DNA of 64,000 nucleotides from Tetrahymena thermophila SB210 (lineage: Eukaryota > Ciliophora > Oligohymenophorea > Hymenostomatida > Tetrahymenidae), in contig NW_002476421.1 of assembly GCF_000189635.1 (NCBI RefSeq), forward strand, positions 279,954-343,953, written 5' to 3'. Positions within the stretch are counted from its first letter, which is position 1. Each line of letters opens with the position of its first letter. Below are positions 51,401-63,878 of this stretch, one piece after another. The translations under genes and the position numbers were made by a program. The notes beneath the pieces are model-generated. The model was not told the DNA's origin, searched no databases, and worked only from the letters and a program-made list of their open reading frames with translations.

Positions 51401-53638
51401 AATTTTTCTGAATACTTATGTGCTCTAATGAGTTATGAAAATAATAAGTTTGTATGCTCATTATGTAAAGATGGGAATGCAGATCCTAATTTAAATTGCC
51501 TTGTTTGCAAAAAATCATATTTCTTTGATAGTTTAACTAATAAATGCCAATAATGTGATGCTTAGTGCTTAGCATGTAAAGATAAGAGTAGTAATTGTGT
51601 TGATTGCAAATATATTAACTAAATTACACCTAGCTGTGACTGTATTTCAGTCAAGTAGACATAATAGAATACATGCTAATGTAATTATAAATGTGGATCA
51701 TGCAGTGGTATAGACAATAATATTTGTAAAACTTGCTCTTCAGATAGAAGGGTTATGCCAAATTGTGATTGTAATCAAATATATGAAGAAAAATCAAAAG
51801 AATGTGTTGAAATTTAAAATCAAATAAATTGTGATTAAAAATGTTAGTACTGCATTAATACAACCGATAATTGTACAATTTGCTCTAAAAACAGAATAAA
51901 TCCGCCTTCATGTTACTGTGAGTATGGTTATGAAGAACTATCTGATGGTAGTTGCTCTCCATGCTAAAAAGGTTTTTTGTACGATTCAATATCTAGAAAA
52001 TGTAAAGCTTGTAGCTATAATTCACAGTTAGGATCAGGATTAAATACATAATAATAATGTCTTAAAAGCTTAAATATTACTTATAATAATAGTTTTCAAG
52101 AAAAAAAAAAATATTACTTGAGATTTACTTTCGATAAAAATTTATAGATTTTTAATCTATCTGGAACAGAGCTAAATAAAATTGCTTCATTTTATATTCC
52201 TGAAATAAAAAATAGCTCATATTCAATAATCAACCCTCAATTTATATAAAATTAATTTTAAGTTGAGATAAATGTAAAAGCTAACTTCTAAGCAGATTAT
52301 ATTTTTGCAACCTTTCTAACTAATAAATACTTCTTAAGCTAAGATTAAGAATTTATTTTAAATGAAAAATATTTGAACACTTAAATGAAAATTAAAATAG
52401 GGCCATTTATATTTAAACAAGAAATTTTAGAAAATTAAGCAACTTTAGATGACGTATCAAGTTAATTAAATGAGTTTAAGTCCTCAAATAAAAATATTTT
52501 CTCAATAATTAATTAATTCTAAGTTGTTTTCTATGTCTTGAACACCCTACAACCAGTTTCTATATTTCTTTTGCTAAACGCTATTTATCCTCCTTAACTA
52601 TATTAATTTTATTAAATTGTAGGGACTTTTGTATTCCCATAAGTACCTGATTACCTAAGCGAAATAGATAACATATAGTTCAGTCTCTTTAGCTATCAAT
52701 TATAAGGTAAAGATGCTTAGTAACCTAATTTTGGTAAATTTAAAAACTTAGGATTTTGTCAAAGTATCATAGTGAACATACCTATTCTATTAATTAAATA
52801 TTTTTCAATTTTATTCTTGATATTTTTAATAATATTTATACAGCTTTTCTTATTTAAGTAACAAATGACTCTTTAGAAGTTAAAAACTTTTTTAATTCAA
52901 AGATTGAATAGCGATTAAGAAACAACTTTAGCTATAATCTTCATCTGTATCTTTATTTAGTTTTAAGAAATAAATGGAGAATCTTACATTTATCGAATGG
53001 GATTCTATGTATCAATAATACTTGTACTAACTTAAGTCTTAATGTTCAAATTTAATACACAAAATTTAAAGAGCAATAATCCGATTTAAAAGGAGTATTC
53101 TAGTATGTACATTGAGCGTATTTAAGAAAACAGTAGTTTTTTTGGGACATATTACTTTTAAATTCAAACAATAAAAAAATATGCTTATCTAGCCGTTGTA
53201 TGCATCTTATATAAATATCCAACTCTAATATGCTCTATTTGTGGTGTTATTTTTTTAATTTCAGCTTTTTAAACAATATGGGTAAAAGCTTATAAATAAA
53301 AATTCAGTAGGATCATTAAATTTCTAGGAGAAATTATATTTTCTACAGTTTGGTTTATACATATACCCATTATTAATTTAGAATAAAAATTTAAAGTAGA
53401 TAAAGTTATTGATGATGATTTACTTTCATAGTACATTTTAATTGGAAATGTAGCTTTGTGGCTTTTAGTGACATATAATTGCTTATTTTTAGCACAATTT
53501 ATTTTAGATAATTTCACTTTAGTAAAAAGTATATTTAGTGATAATAAAAAAGATACATAAAATAATAATTAAATATTGAGGAATAAAAATATTCTTTAAC
53601 GTTAAATATCAACTTAAAATAATTATAAATAAATTTGA
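48419..53638 (+). CDS. Large Cys-rich multi-pass surface protein, 1739 residues
   Basis: One uninterrupted frame of 1740 codons, ATG 48419 to TGA 53636-53638. A hydrophobic N-terminus (RRLFILAVQLFLILQYTEK) suggests a signal peptide or anchor. The first 440 residues are beta-rich and recall LamG-like folds. Cys-rich furin/EGF-like units follow at about 485-510 (CPKYCRYCNSLQDCNQ) and 1025-1200 (CQQCDAQCLACKDKSSNCVD, later CSGIDNNICKTCSSDR). The last 290 residues carry five or six membrane helices, starting near 1450 (IPILLIKYFSILFLIFLIIF) and including LGEIIFSTVWFIHIPII and LIGNVALWLLVTYNCLFL. Large proteins of this layout are a known expanded class of ciliate surface proteins. Ligand and role are unknown. 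No introns are present, which is striking for this length. Confidence 0.9.
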
Positions 53639-54357
53639 TTTATATAAAAAACAAATTTATATTATTTTCATCTAGTTTGACAATGAATTTAAACATAAAT
53701 TTTTTTATTAAATGTTAAAAATGGTCAAAATTATTACTTTTGTATGAGGCATTAATAAAAAAATTGTTTTTTAAGAATTTTAACATAATTTATGTTATGT
53801 TTTATTGTAAAAATTATATTTGGATGAATTATTATAAAATTAAATAATAAATTAATTTTTATTTTTTAGAAGTTAATTACTCTCATTAATTAAGGTTTTT
53901 AGAAAGTTAATTTTAAGTTAGTTTTTAATACTCTGATTTAAGTTTTTCTAAAAATTTTCAAGGGCACGTCAATAATATATATTTATTTGTTAAAATTAAG
54001 GTAAATGATTAACTGATGAAGTGATCTATAAAATATATAAAAGAATTTACATTTTATAATATAAAAAGTAGAACAAGTAATATAATTAAAGTTTTTTAGC
54101 TATAATTAAAGATATTTCGAAAGTAATATATAAGAGTTAGTTAGTTAGTTAGTTATTTAGTGAATTAGTTATAAGAAAGTAAGAGGAGTATCTTTTCAGT
54201 ATTAAATTAATTTAAAAATTTTAACATAATTTATTAGTTTTGTTTCTTATGCCAACAATTTATTTATTTTATTATGAATTAATTAGTTTAAAATATTTTA
54301 AGATTTAACAAAGTAAATTTTGTTTGTAAAGAGCTCTATTTACTTATTTTTTTTTTA
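53639..54357. other. AT-rich spacer between convergent genes
   Basis: About 0.7 kb holding two 3' flanks. It includes a short TTAG run near 54138-54155. No gene is seen. Confidence 0.6.
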
Positions 54358-56580
54358 TCATATTGCTTCATTTATTTATTATTTTTTCTCTTTAGGACTT
54401 GGATTTAGATCTAATGAAGAGCTTTTTTTTCTATTTTCTTAATGCATGATGTCAATGTTAGCACAGCATGCCTTAAGGACAAGTTTTTAAGGAGATTATT
54501 TAATTTAATAATTTATTTCAGGAGAAAGAGTTTAGCTTTGAGAAAATTAATTAGAAGGAGATTCTGTGCAAGATAAAGTAATTTCAGTAATATTGTTATT
54601 GTTATCAGTCTATTATTTATTACCTTTCACAATCATTATTTTTTGGCTCTCATTGAAGCGATCAGTAATGTTTGGCTATTCTTTATTTTTTTCTGGAGAA
54701 TAACATCTAACTGTAAATCCGCTTTATCCAAAATTTTGAGAAGTAGAACAAATTTACATAATAGTTTCTTCTGTACTACCATTACACTTGTTATTACTTC
54801 CCTAACTAATATTATTTGCTTCTTTTTTCTCAGCTGGTTTTTCTTCTTCACTGAGATGGAGTTCGTCTTAGCATCCTGGAATTTGTAGGGTAATCTAATC
54901 TTTAAGAATATCTTTACTTTTCCTTTTGTTGTTTTCTTCATTTTGAGTTTATTTTTGCCCCTCATTTTCTTCATCGGACGAGTCTCCACTGCTTTCAGTT
55001 TCATAGTAGTACTCGTATTCTGACTCACCTGACTGTTCCCCACTTTTGCTTTATTCTTTTTCATCAGGCTTTGCCTCAGTTGAGTCAGTAAATTGAGTTG
55101 ATTTTCTTTTGTTTTAAATTGCTCTATTTTCTAAATTGGCTAAAATAGAATTTCTATGTGAGTGTCTTTTGGAAGATGATTTAGAAGATCTTTTAATAAA
55201 CTCTGCTCCTAAAAGGTTCTTTGGCTTTATTTTTTCGCTTTGAAATATGCCATCATTTTCTACTAAAGATTTGATATTACTTTCAAGATCTAACTTATAA
55301 TCATCTAAATTATTGTCTAAATTCTTGTTTTTTGAATTTATTTCTAAAGAATTTTCCTTGTTTGTTGATTCTACGTCTGGCTTTTTTGAATGGATTATAG
55401 GAGTTATTTGTACGTCATGAATAGGAATTATTTTGTTTGATTTTGGCAAATAAGGAGATCTATCAGCAATAATAAAAGGTGAGTGATTAGTCATAATAAA
55501 AGGAGACCTATTATTATTTTAATTCTATTAGGAAGCATCTAAATTATTAGATTGCTGATTTGACCTAAGAGGATTATTATTAATGTTACTAATGGCATCA
55601 TTATTAATACTAGAAATTACACTTTACTAATCTTAATCTCCATTAATTTGTTAATTATTATTTTCTTGATCTCTTTATTGAGATTATGTATCATTATTTT
55701 CTAAATTACCTATTGAACTGCTGTTTACAAATGAATTATTAATCAGATTATTGTTAAAATCATTTCCATTGTCTACAATACTTAAATTGTTATAGACAGA
55801 TAATTAATTTAATTCAATTAATGTTGTATCAACAATCTATAAGCTTACAGATTTGCTTTGATCTGATTAATTACCTTGCTAATTTAATTAAGTTCCTACT
55901 ACCAAGCCTTAAGGAATTTTAAGCCCAAATTTAGGAATTATTTTTTGATTCTAGTGAAGGATAGCCGAACCTTCTACAACAAATATTTTATCAGGATCAG
56001 TGATACGAGACTAAAGTACATCTTAATGGTCAGCATTTTGAGCAGGATTTTATTCCTAGCTAGGATGAATTTGGCCAGGTATTATTATTACTTCTTGTCT
56101 CCTTCTGTGATAAATAGAGCACCAAATGTACATTGCAACTCCTAGCGCTAGAGCAACAAAAATACTTATCGAAACAAAAATAGCTTCTATTTTCATCTCA
56201 TCATTATTACTTTAATCTCCATTCTAGCTGCTTTAGAGGTTTTAAATTACTTGTTTTGTGCACTGAATTCTACAATTATAGTAGCCAGAGACAACTTCTT
56301 TGTCACTTTCTGAGAGTCCTTAAATGACAGGGTTTAGACAATCTTAATTACATTTTTAGTAATTTTTAAAGTTATCTATTTACAGCATTGGTTCGCAGAT
56401 TGTGTTTGCACAATAATCGAATCCTTAACAAATATTAATTAAATCATCATCTTGATAAATACATTGCCTTTAAACGCAATTCATCACATTATTTTGAATT
56501 GTAGTGCTTTAATTGATATCAACATCAAGAAATCTGCAAAAAACTATCTTAAATATTATAAGTAATCCAAGCCATTTCAT
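54358..56580 (-). CDS. Type I membrane protein with Cys-rich ectodomain and long disordered tail, 740 residues
   Basis: Single frame from ATG 56580 to TGA 54358-54360, 741 codons. It starts with a signal peptide (MKWLGLLIIFKIVFC). The ectodomain to about residue 128 has about ten cysteines (NCVQRQC, FDYCANTICEP, KCNQDCLNP, YNCRIQC), suggesting disulfide knots. One membrane helix follows at about 131-155 (AIFVSISIFVALALGVAM) with a stop-transfer HRRR. The cytoplasmic tail of almost 580 residues is Asn/Gln/Ser-rich with a basic patch (KRSSKSSSKRHSHRNS) and an acidic patch (YEYYYETESSGDSSDEENEG). The layout is that of a cell-surface receptor or adhesion protein. No enzyme domain is present. A 142-residue methionine-started frame at 54636-55064 lies in another frame and is a shadow. 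Confidence 0.88.
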
Positions 56581-58217
56581 TTTAAATGCTAATATTATAA
56601 CGACTTGCTTCTTCCTTAAAGTAATTATTAATGATGTAACTATTTTTATTGTTGATAATTAAACCTAACTTAAAAAGACTTTGTTCGATTCAAATATCTG
56701 GATTATTTTTTATTTATTTTTGATATAAGTTATATGAGTGATATTGTTTTTAAATTTGAAATTTTGAAAATGTTGCTATTTACTAATTGTATTTCTATTA
56801 TAAGACTCTCAAATTCAAAACTCTTGAATGTACTTTATCTTATTTTTTCAATACTTTTTGACTACACTTTAATTAAAAAATAAGTATAATTATAATTTGT
56901 TTGTGATCAATATGTTAACTTGATTTTTTTCTTTTACTATTTTTTTTTCATTTGATAAAATTTTACTTGAATATGTAATCAATTAATGGAGATAGAGACT
57001 ATTTTGATAATTCATATTGATTAATATCTATCCTACATACTTAAACAAAGAGATACGCATATTTTATCATTCAAAATTTGTATTTTCAGGATCAGAGATT
57101 AATTATTTTTTGATAATATTGAATGAACATAATTTATTATTAAAAACGCAAAATTTATAAAATCTAGTGGTATTTTCAATAATAAATTCAAGAGATTACT
57201 TATTATGTTTTCATTGTCATCATTTTTACAAACTATTTAAATATCTATTTCTTATATAAATTCTTATCCTGTATTATCTAAAATCTGATGCATTCGTCAT
57301 TAATTTCTACTAGATTACTTTGAATTTTTGCAATACATATATATTATCCAATCACTTTTCTCTCTGTAACACACAAATTACATCAATATTTTATTCTATA
57401 TAAATTACAATTTTTAAGAAATAATTATTCTCTTGTATTTTTTTGAACATAAAAGGCTGTAAATCCTTTCTAAATAATATTAAATAATGAAAAAATATAA
57501 ACACTTACATTTTATAATAAAAAATAAAAGTAAACATTAAGTTTTGCATAAATATTCATTTTAAAATAAAAGAAGAAAAAATATTTTTAAAATAAAAATA
57601 AAAGAAAAAGGCTAAATTTATTAATTAAGAACCTCTTCAAAATAAAAAATAAAATTCAGGATATTATTTAAGATCGAATCTGAATAAATTCGAGAGAATG
57701 TATAAAATTAATAAATTGTAAATTCCTTTATAGATTCAAATCAATGATAATTTTACTTTCATAGAAGGATTTGACAATGAATATTTACAGTTTACTAATT
57801 TTAAAAATTAAAAGTCTGTTTTTATCCATAAATTTTATCAATAGTAAGATAGAGCATTAGAAATCGATCATTTTGATTGTAAAAGTCTATCAATGCAAAT
57901 TTATGAAAAAAAATAAAGAATGTGATAAATCTAGAACTATTTACTTTAATTTTCAATCAAAGTGTTGATACAAAAGAAATATTGGTGTATGTAAATTATA
58001 TTTTTCTATTTAAGTTAGAAAACTATTAAGAAGTCATCCATAAATCTTGTTGGGATCACTAATTATCATACTAATGTAAAGTTATTTGATGATAATTAAA
58101 AAAAAGAATTTTATCAATAACCTTTATTTATGATTTGATTAAGATACACCAATACATAAACTTTAAACTATATTTACTGATGATATTCATCTATAAAAAT
58201 TAATTTTTAATTTGATT
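56581..58217. other. AT-rich DNA, with a possible decayed reading frame
   Basis: About 1.6 kb. At 57698-57925 (+) a 75-residue frame (EGFDNEYLQFTNFKNQK) starts with ATG. Coding-like sequence appears to continue after TGA in other frames to about 58139, consistent with a frameshifted relic. Otherwise nothing is visible. Confidence 0.35.
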
Positions 58218-60320
58218 TCACTTAATAGAATTGAATTAATCCTCTCTCTTAAAAAACAAATCTACACTCAAAGAGCGATTCAATTCGAAAAATTCACCCT
58301 AAGAATTACTATTGTTTCTATTACGATTATCAATATCTGTGTGTTTTCTGACTACATTATCTTAAAGCAGAGCATATTTGTATAGCTCATTAGCCAAATT
58401 CTTATGAGCCTTTTTCTAGCGGAAAGAATTAGAAGCCATTAACTATGAAGATCTTTCTTGTCTACTATCATTTACTTTTTCAACTCTGTTGAATTTACTC
58501 TATAACTTGTCTTTGAGTTTGTCAATTTTGTTTTCACTCTTAGCTTAGTTATTCTCCATGAACTTTTATATTTTATCTAATCTCTTTTGAAAGGTTTCTT
58601 GCTTTACTTTTATTGATTTTCTCAAGGCCTTATCTCTCTCTTCTGTTTTTTAAATTCTTTTAAGCTCATTTTCACAAAGCTTTTAAATGTTTTAATTGCC
58701 ATCATTCTCCTTTAAACACATCGAATTAGAAATAGTCTCATCGTACTTCTAATTTAAACTATGAAATTTTTAACCTAGGACTATTTTTTATCTTCTGACA
58801 TTGTTCTCAGCTGTTATCTCTTTTTTTTCAATCTACTAAATGAGTTACAATCTTTTCAGTTGTTCTTCTTAATCTTTTTACTCTCTTTTTTTCATTATTT
58901 CAGTTATTTGATGCTTTTTTTACTCTCTAATTCTAACCAAATCCAATTGTCTCTTTTCTTCTCTTTTCCTTTTCAATTCTTCGTACTTTTCTCCAGTTGC
59001 ATCAACATCAAGCAATTTCTTCTCAATCATCATCTCCTATTTCTCTTGAAATCTTTTAACTTTTTCTTGAGCATTCTTAATTTTTAAACCTAATTCTTTA
59101 GCTTTCAGTTCAGTTTCTTTTTAGAGCTAAATCTTCCTTTAAGCTATTTTTCTTTCTATTTCCAAGATATTTTCTTCCTGATATTTTTTTTACTAGACAA
59201 CCTTTTTAATGAAATAAATAATATTTCATTAATATGAATTGAAATTTAACGCAACTAATTATCATAAAACTTCAAATCCAAAAAGCAAATCAATAAATTT
59301 TTATATTAATTGATAATAATTAAAAATAATTAGTTTTTGCATGATAAATCAAGAAATATATTGCATTTTTAAGTAAATATATTGCATTATTAAGTAATTA
59401 TTTTGCATATTAATAGTACAAAAGACTTTGATCTTGTTTGGAATTTGAATTAAATAATTGATTAGTAAATCGAATAAATAATCTTCTAAGTAGATAAATA
59501 ATAGAAGAGTGATGCTTTTAAATATCAATCAATTAATTTAGTTTTAAATATAGATGTAAAAATTTACTTCGTGTATTTATTATCCTTTTACAAAGTCAAC
59601 AACCTAGCCATATTTTCCATATTTTTGTATGCTGTTATTCTTTTTTTCATCTATGGTCTTATGCATTCTTGATTTCTCCAAAAGATAACTCGTGCTTTTA
59701 TTCATTTTTGAGCTATTCAAAATTTTACTTCTGCTATTTGGATCTGTAGTTGTTGTTCCCCAACCAGATATCTCATCATTGTATTCGCTGATGTTCTCAT
59801 TTATGCCTAAGTGCAGATAATTGAATTTATTACTATTCCTCAAAGCAGTCATGTTATTCTGCTCTTTTTTTAATCTATTACGTTCGTTAATAATCATTTT
59901 TAGCTTGTTGTAATGCTCTGTTAAATAGTATAAATAACTCACTATGTTTTTTAGAGTACTGAATGATTATGAAGAAAACTCATAATATGTAAGAGTTTTT
60001 GCTTCGGACTCTTCTATTTTTAAATTTTTTAATGCTCTCTTTGTTAATGGAGAATTAAGATTAAAGTCTGCAAAAAAAGCTGAATATTTATTTGGATTTA
60101 TTATCAGTTTGTCTCTGTATTACTATGGTAGAATATCTTACTTAATTGCTTCATCTAATACACTTACAGATATTTCAGGAAACTTTTCTTTTGTTTTTCC
60201 TTAATTAGCAATTATGGAATCAGATTTCATCTTTACATTTTCGTTAATCTCCCCTTCACTTTATTATTAAATTGTTGATGTAGGAGACTATAAATCTATT
60301 ATTTAAATGGTAGAATTCAT
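58218..60320 (-). CDS. Long coiled-coil protein, 578 residues
   Basis: Exons 60320-59568 (251 codons) and 59201-58218 (328 codons with stop), phase 0, are joined by a 366-base intron starting GTAAAT. The N-terminal part has a compact segment (LDEAIKQDILPQQYRDKLII) and NPNKYSAFFADFNLNSPLTK, then Asn/Ser-rich sequence with GWGTTTTDPNSRSK. From about residue 250 the protein is almost entirely charged helix (EENILEIERKIAQRKIQLQK, later LVRIREQKKHQITEIMKKRE), predicting a long coiled coil. It ends LNRSLSVDLFFKREDQFNSIK. This is typical of basal-body, ciliary or cortical structural proteins, but no named family is recognised. The plus-strand 75-residue frame at 58860-59087 is antisense to the coiled coil. 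Confidence 0.87.
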
Positions 60321-60936
60321 ACAATTAACTATTCTTCTTTATTTATTATTTACTATAATCAATTATTACTTAGTAATTTAATTAAATTAACAGTTTTTCA
60401 AATCAACACTCTCTTAATCGCTTCTTACTTAATGTGTTCTTGCATAATTTGTATTTCTTTATCCATACCTTTAAGAAGCATATAGTATCTTTTAGTGTAA
60501 AATAGTATTACTTTATTTGTACTCATTTATGTCATTTCAATAGTGGAATTCACCAAGCAATTAATATATCTTATTCATCTCAAAAATTTTTAAATTAATG
60601 ATTATCTTCAGTGTTATTCAATACATTCAAAATAAAATGAATTTTTTTTTTTCAATAACAATTAATATTAAGTGAAATTGATTATCTTTTAATTCTTTTT
60701 AAAACAAATAATTTATTATAAACAAAATTTTATTAATTTTAAAAAGAATTTGAATTAAAATAAAAAAATTCAATATATAAAAAATCGGAAATTTATTATT
60801 TCATTATATTTCAAAGAATATTAAAAAGTAAATAATTTTAATAAATGATACAATAAATATTAGATAGAATATTGTAAGTAAATAATTAATTTCTTTAATA
60901 TTTCCTTCTTGAATATTAATTAGAGTTTGTCTTCTT
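60321..60936. other. AT-rich intergenic DNA
   Basis: About 0.6 kb with no supported gene. A few GC-richer bases near 60410-60500 do not form a usable frame. Confidence 0.5.
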
Positions 60937-61105
60937 TCAGTAATTTACTCCTAACTTGATATTCAAATGTAAGATCATTATGTTTTGAATCGTTTTTTCA
61001 TCTTTTTTAGATAAGTTAACTTTTAATAAAACTAATTGAAAAATTATTTACCTAATTTATCACCTTTTTTAGTGATCAAGTTTCCTATAGCTGAAAAGAT
61101 TCTCT
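60937..61105 (-). mobile_element. hAT-transposase-like C-terminal (dimerisation) fragment
   Basis: Two exons, about 61105-61052 and 61019-60937, joined by a 32-base stretch (GTAAAT...AAAAG) in matching phase. They encode RIFSAIGNLITKKGDKL and then NLSKKDEKTIQNIMILHLNI before TGA. This matches the hallmark end of hAT transposases, where a SER.FS..GN..T..R..LS..NV..L.FL pattern forms the dimerisation domain. Upstream to about 61550 other frames hold coding-like pieces, but no intact catalytic frame could be assembled. It is either a decayed element or the last exons of a domesticated gene whose 5' part was not solved. No terminal inverted repeats are seen. Confidence 0.6.
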
Positions 61106-62583
61106 CTATAATTTTTTATCATAATAAATAATATGACATAGAGTAACCATATTAAACAACAAGAGTTAAAAATTCTATCTTCTAATAAAAAAGTATTACT
61201 GTAATCCTAATTACTTTCCCCCACTATATAATTTTACCTAATCAACTAATCAACATAGTTTCTAATATTCATCAGCCTCTCTAAGTTTAGAGAAAAACAT
61301 ATATCTCTCTTAATTTAATTCATACATCAGACACAAGAGAATGAAGATAATTATCATACATTTATTTAGGATAATTAATGCTCAAGTAACTTTAAGAGAT
61401 ATTCCAATAATTTCACTACTTTCAAATAAAGAAATGAAATAAGTGAAATAGAGAGTGAATTAGGTGAGATGGTTTTCTATAATATCTCTTAAGGAAAAAA
61501 ACAAGAATAGCCTGAGGTCGATCATTTAGTTACATCAAGAGAATAACTAAATGCCTGCTTATTAGTATTTTTAATTTTTAAATAAATTCATATTTTTTTA
61601 GATTGAATTAAATTTCATTAATAAAAAATGAAAGAATAAATGTGATATTTTTTTAATAATTTTTATATATTGTTGTAAAATAATAAATAAAATAGAGTCT
61701 ATTAACTCAATTAGACCTTAAAAATATGTTTGAATCTAATTATTTCAGTAGTTTAAATGTCAACAAAATAAAATCAAACTTAATAAAAACTTTTTAATAC
61801 CACTTATTAAATTTCAAATTCGAGTTTTGATATTGAGCCAAAATGTCTAATTAGTGATCAAGCACCTCTAATTTATAATTTAAAAAAATTATAAATATAT
61901 TTATTTGTATAATATGTTTAAAAATAAATTGGATGTTTTAACATTTTTTCAAAGTCTACTACTACTACTTTAAAAAGATTATAAAATAAAAACATTAAAA
62001 ATTTAATATATTTATCTAAAACTCTTTAATATTAAAAGTAAATTAAAATACATTTTTTATTTTTAAATAAAATAAAGTAAAATATTTTCATTTTTTTTGA
62101 CTAATAATATATATATTATGACTTTAATTAATTAGAATTTATTGCTAGTTGATATTAAATATTAATACAATTTTTTTTATTTTTGTAAACCAAAATACTT
62201 ACTTTTAGCTTTTTATTTTAACTAAAAAAAAAATTTACTCTATTAGCAGCAAATTAGATTTCTTATAGTTAGGGACTAACTAAATGACTCTACTTTTTTT
62301 GCAGTAAGTACTTGTAATTTTTATATTATTCATACTATACTAAAAGAAAATAGTTTAAAATTAGAATTTAGTTAAATCATTCTTTAATTTAAAGAAATAC
62401 GTGAGTATGCTCATTTAATATATTTTCTATACTTAAAAGTTAACTTTAGACATTTACTTTATTTATCATCTAAAAAAATAATACATCATTGAATTTAATT
62501 GTTAGTTGAAATATTACAACTACACATAAATCATTAAGAAGGTTTTTTAATTGATAAACTTACCTGAAAAATAAAAAAAATCT
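61106..62583. other. AT-rich DNA between the hAT fragment and the tRNA
   Basis: About 1.5 kb. The part to 61550 may contain degraded transposase sequence in several frames. The rest is AT-rich with no gene. Confidence 0.45.
62573..62580 (-). terminator. RNA polymerase III terminator of tRNA-Leu
   Basis: Eight A residues on the plus strand, read as eight T on the minus strand, begin three bases after the tRNA 3' end. Confidence 0.8.
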
Positions 62584-62662
62584 GATGAAGGCGAGATTCG
62601 AACTCGCGCCCTTTCGGAATAGAGCCTTAATCTACCGCCTTAGACCGCTCGGCCACTTCATC
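62584..62662 (-). tRNA. tRNA-Leu (anticodon AAG)
   Basis: A 79-base cloverleaf on the minus strand. The acceptor stem GATGAAG pairs with CTTCATC. The D arm is GCC...GGC and the anticodon stem GTAGA/TCTAT. The loop TTAAGGC has anticodon AAG, decoding CUU (with inosine, also CUC). The long variable arm TCCGAAAGGGC marks a class II tRNA, and the T arm GCGAG-TTCGAAT-CTCGC is standard. Box A (TGGCCGAGCGG) and box B (GTTCGAATC) promoters are internal. CCA is not encoded and no intron is present. Confidence 0.97.
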
Positions 62663-63878
62663 TTCGATGAAATTAAAGAATCTATTTATTTTATTTTTAT
62701 AATATTTTGAGTCTTATTAACTCCAAATGAAAATTACTCTTATTAACCTCATATTTAGACTAAATTTATGGATAAAGGCAATAATAATTTAAAAAATAAA
62801 AAAAATTTGGATTTTTTAGGCAAAGTAGATGATTATGTATGTATTTTTACATTTAAAGTCAACTGTAGAACTTTGCAAAAGACAAGAAGAAATCATATTG
62901 TCTAAGTAGTAAACATTTGTCAATATTAGTCCATTTAACTTACAAAATGATGATAAAGCTAATTAAAGTAGTTAATTAAACAAACTACAACAGTAATATT
63001 TTTTATAATATTAAAGCTTGTAAACATAAATTAATCTTAATAATAATTAATATAACCTTTTACACTCCTAGAAAGAAATGAAACCTAGTCATTTAAAAGC
63101 CATAAAGCAATTTTATATTTTTAAAAAAAGTAGTTTATCTGACTAATAGAAAAATGATAGTTTAACATCACTTATCAACAAGAATATATAAATATTAAAT
63201 GATTAAAGACAAGAAATATAGACTTAAAATAAGATTAAACCATAATAAAAACCATAAACCTAATAAAAAAAGTACCATCATATTTTTTTAGATTTAAAAA
63301 TCTAATTAAGAGCTAGCTAATATAATTAAAAAATCAAAAGATAAAAATAAGAGAATAAATAGAAATATCAAAAGCAAAACAAAAAATTAAAGAATAAAGC
63401 ACAAATGTGTAAAAAATTTATAATTTAAACTTTGAAAAATATTTTTTAGTTGAAAATTTGAAAAAATATTGAATATTGTATTTGAAGACTTTTTATACTA
63501 TATTATATTTATATATTATATTCAATTTATAAATTTTTATTGAATAGTGCTTTTACATACTTTTTCATAAATACTTTAATATATTTTTTTTCATTTTAAA
63601 TTAAGCATAATCTAGGTATTAAAATATAATGCTGTCTAATTCATCATATTTTATACCTGGATTAGCAATATATTTTAATTTAATCAGGTTTAATTTCTTT
63701 TTTGAAATTTCTTAGTTCTAATTAGCTAAACTGAAAAATAAATTAATTAAAATTAAAAATATATTATTAAATGCTATTCACTTATCTAGTCGCTTCCAAA
63801 CGGCAAGATTTTTGAATGGCATTATACTATATTTTATAAAATATTTTATTTGGTTTAAATACATTAATTTTTTTTTCT
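62663..63878. other. AT-rich DNA upstream of the tRNA
   Basis: About 1.2 kb with no gene. A stem-loop lies at 63770-63823 and is listed separately. Confidence 0.55.
63770..63823. repeat. Imperfect inverted repeat, possible RNA stem-loop
   Basis: AATGCTATTC (63770-63779) and GAATGGCATT (63814-63823) can form a 10-bp RNA stem with one G-U pair over a 34-base loop that is unusually GC-rich (CTAGTCGCTTCCAAACGGCA). It lies about 55 bases past the stop codon of the next minus-strand gene. Confidence 0.5.

Noticed and set aside
54636..55064. Minus-strand 142-residue Lys-rich frame
   Set aside because: It is an out-of-frame shadow of the 740-residue membrane protein, whose frame runs through it without TGA.
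57915..57925. AAA-TAA run as a programmed +1 frameshift site like those of Euplotes
   Set aside because: TAA is a glutamine codon here, and a +1 shift leads to a frame that stops soon after. A relic or sequencing error explains it better.
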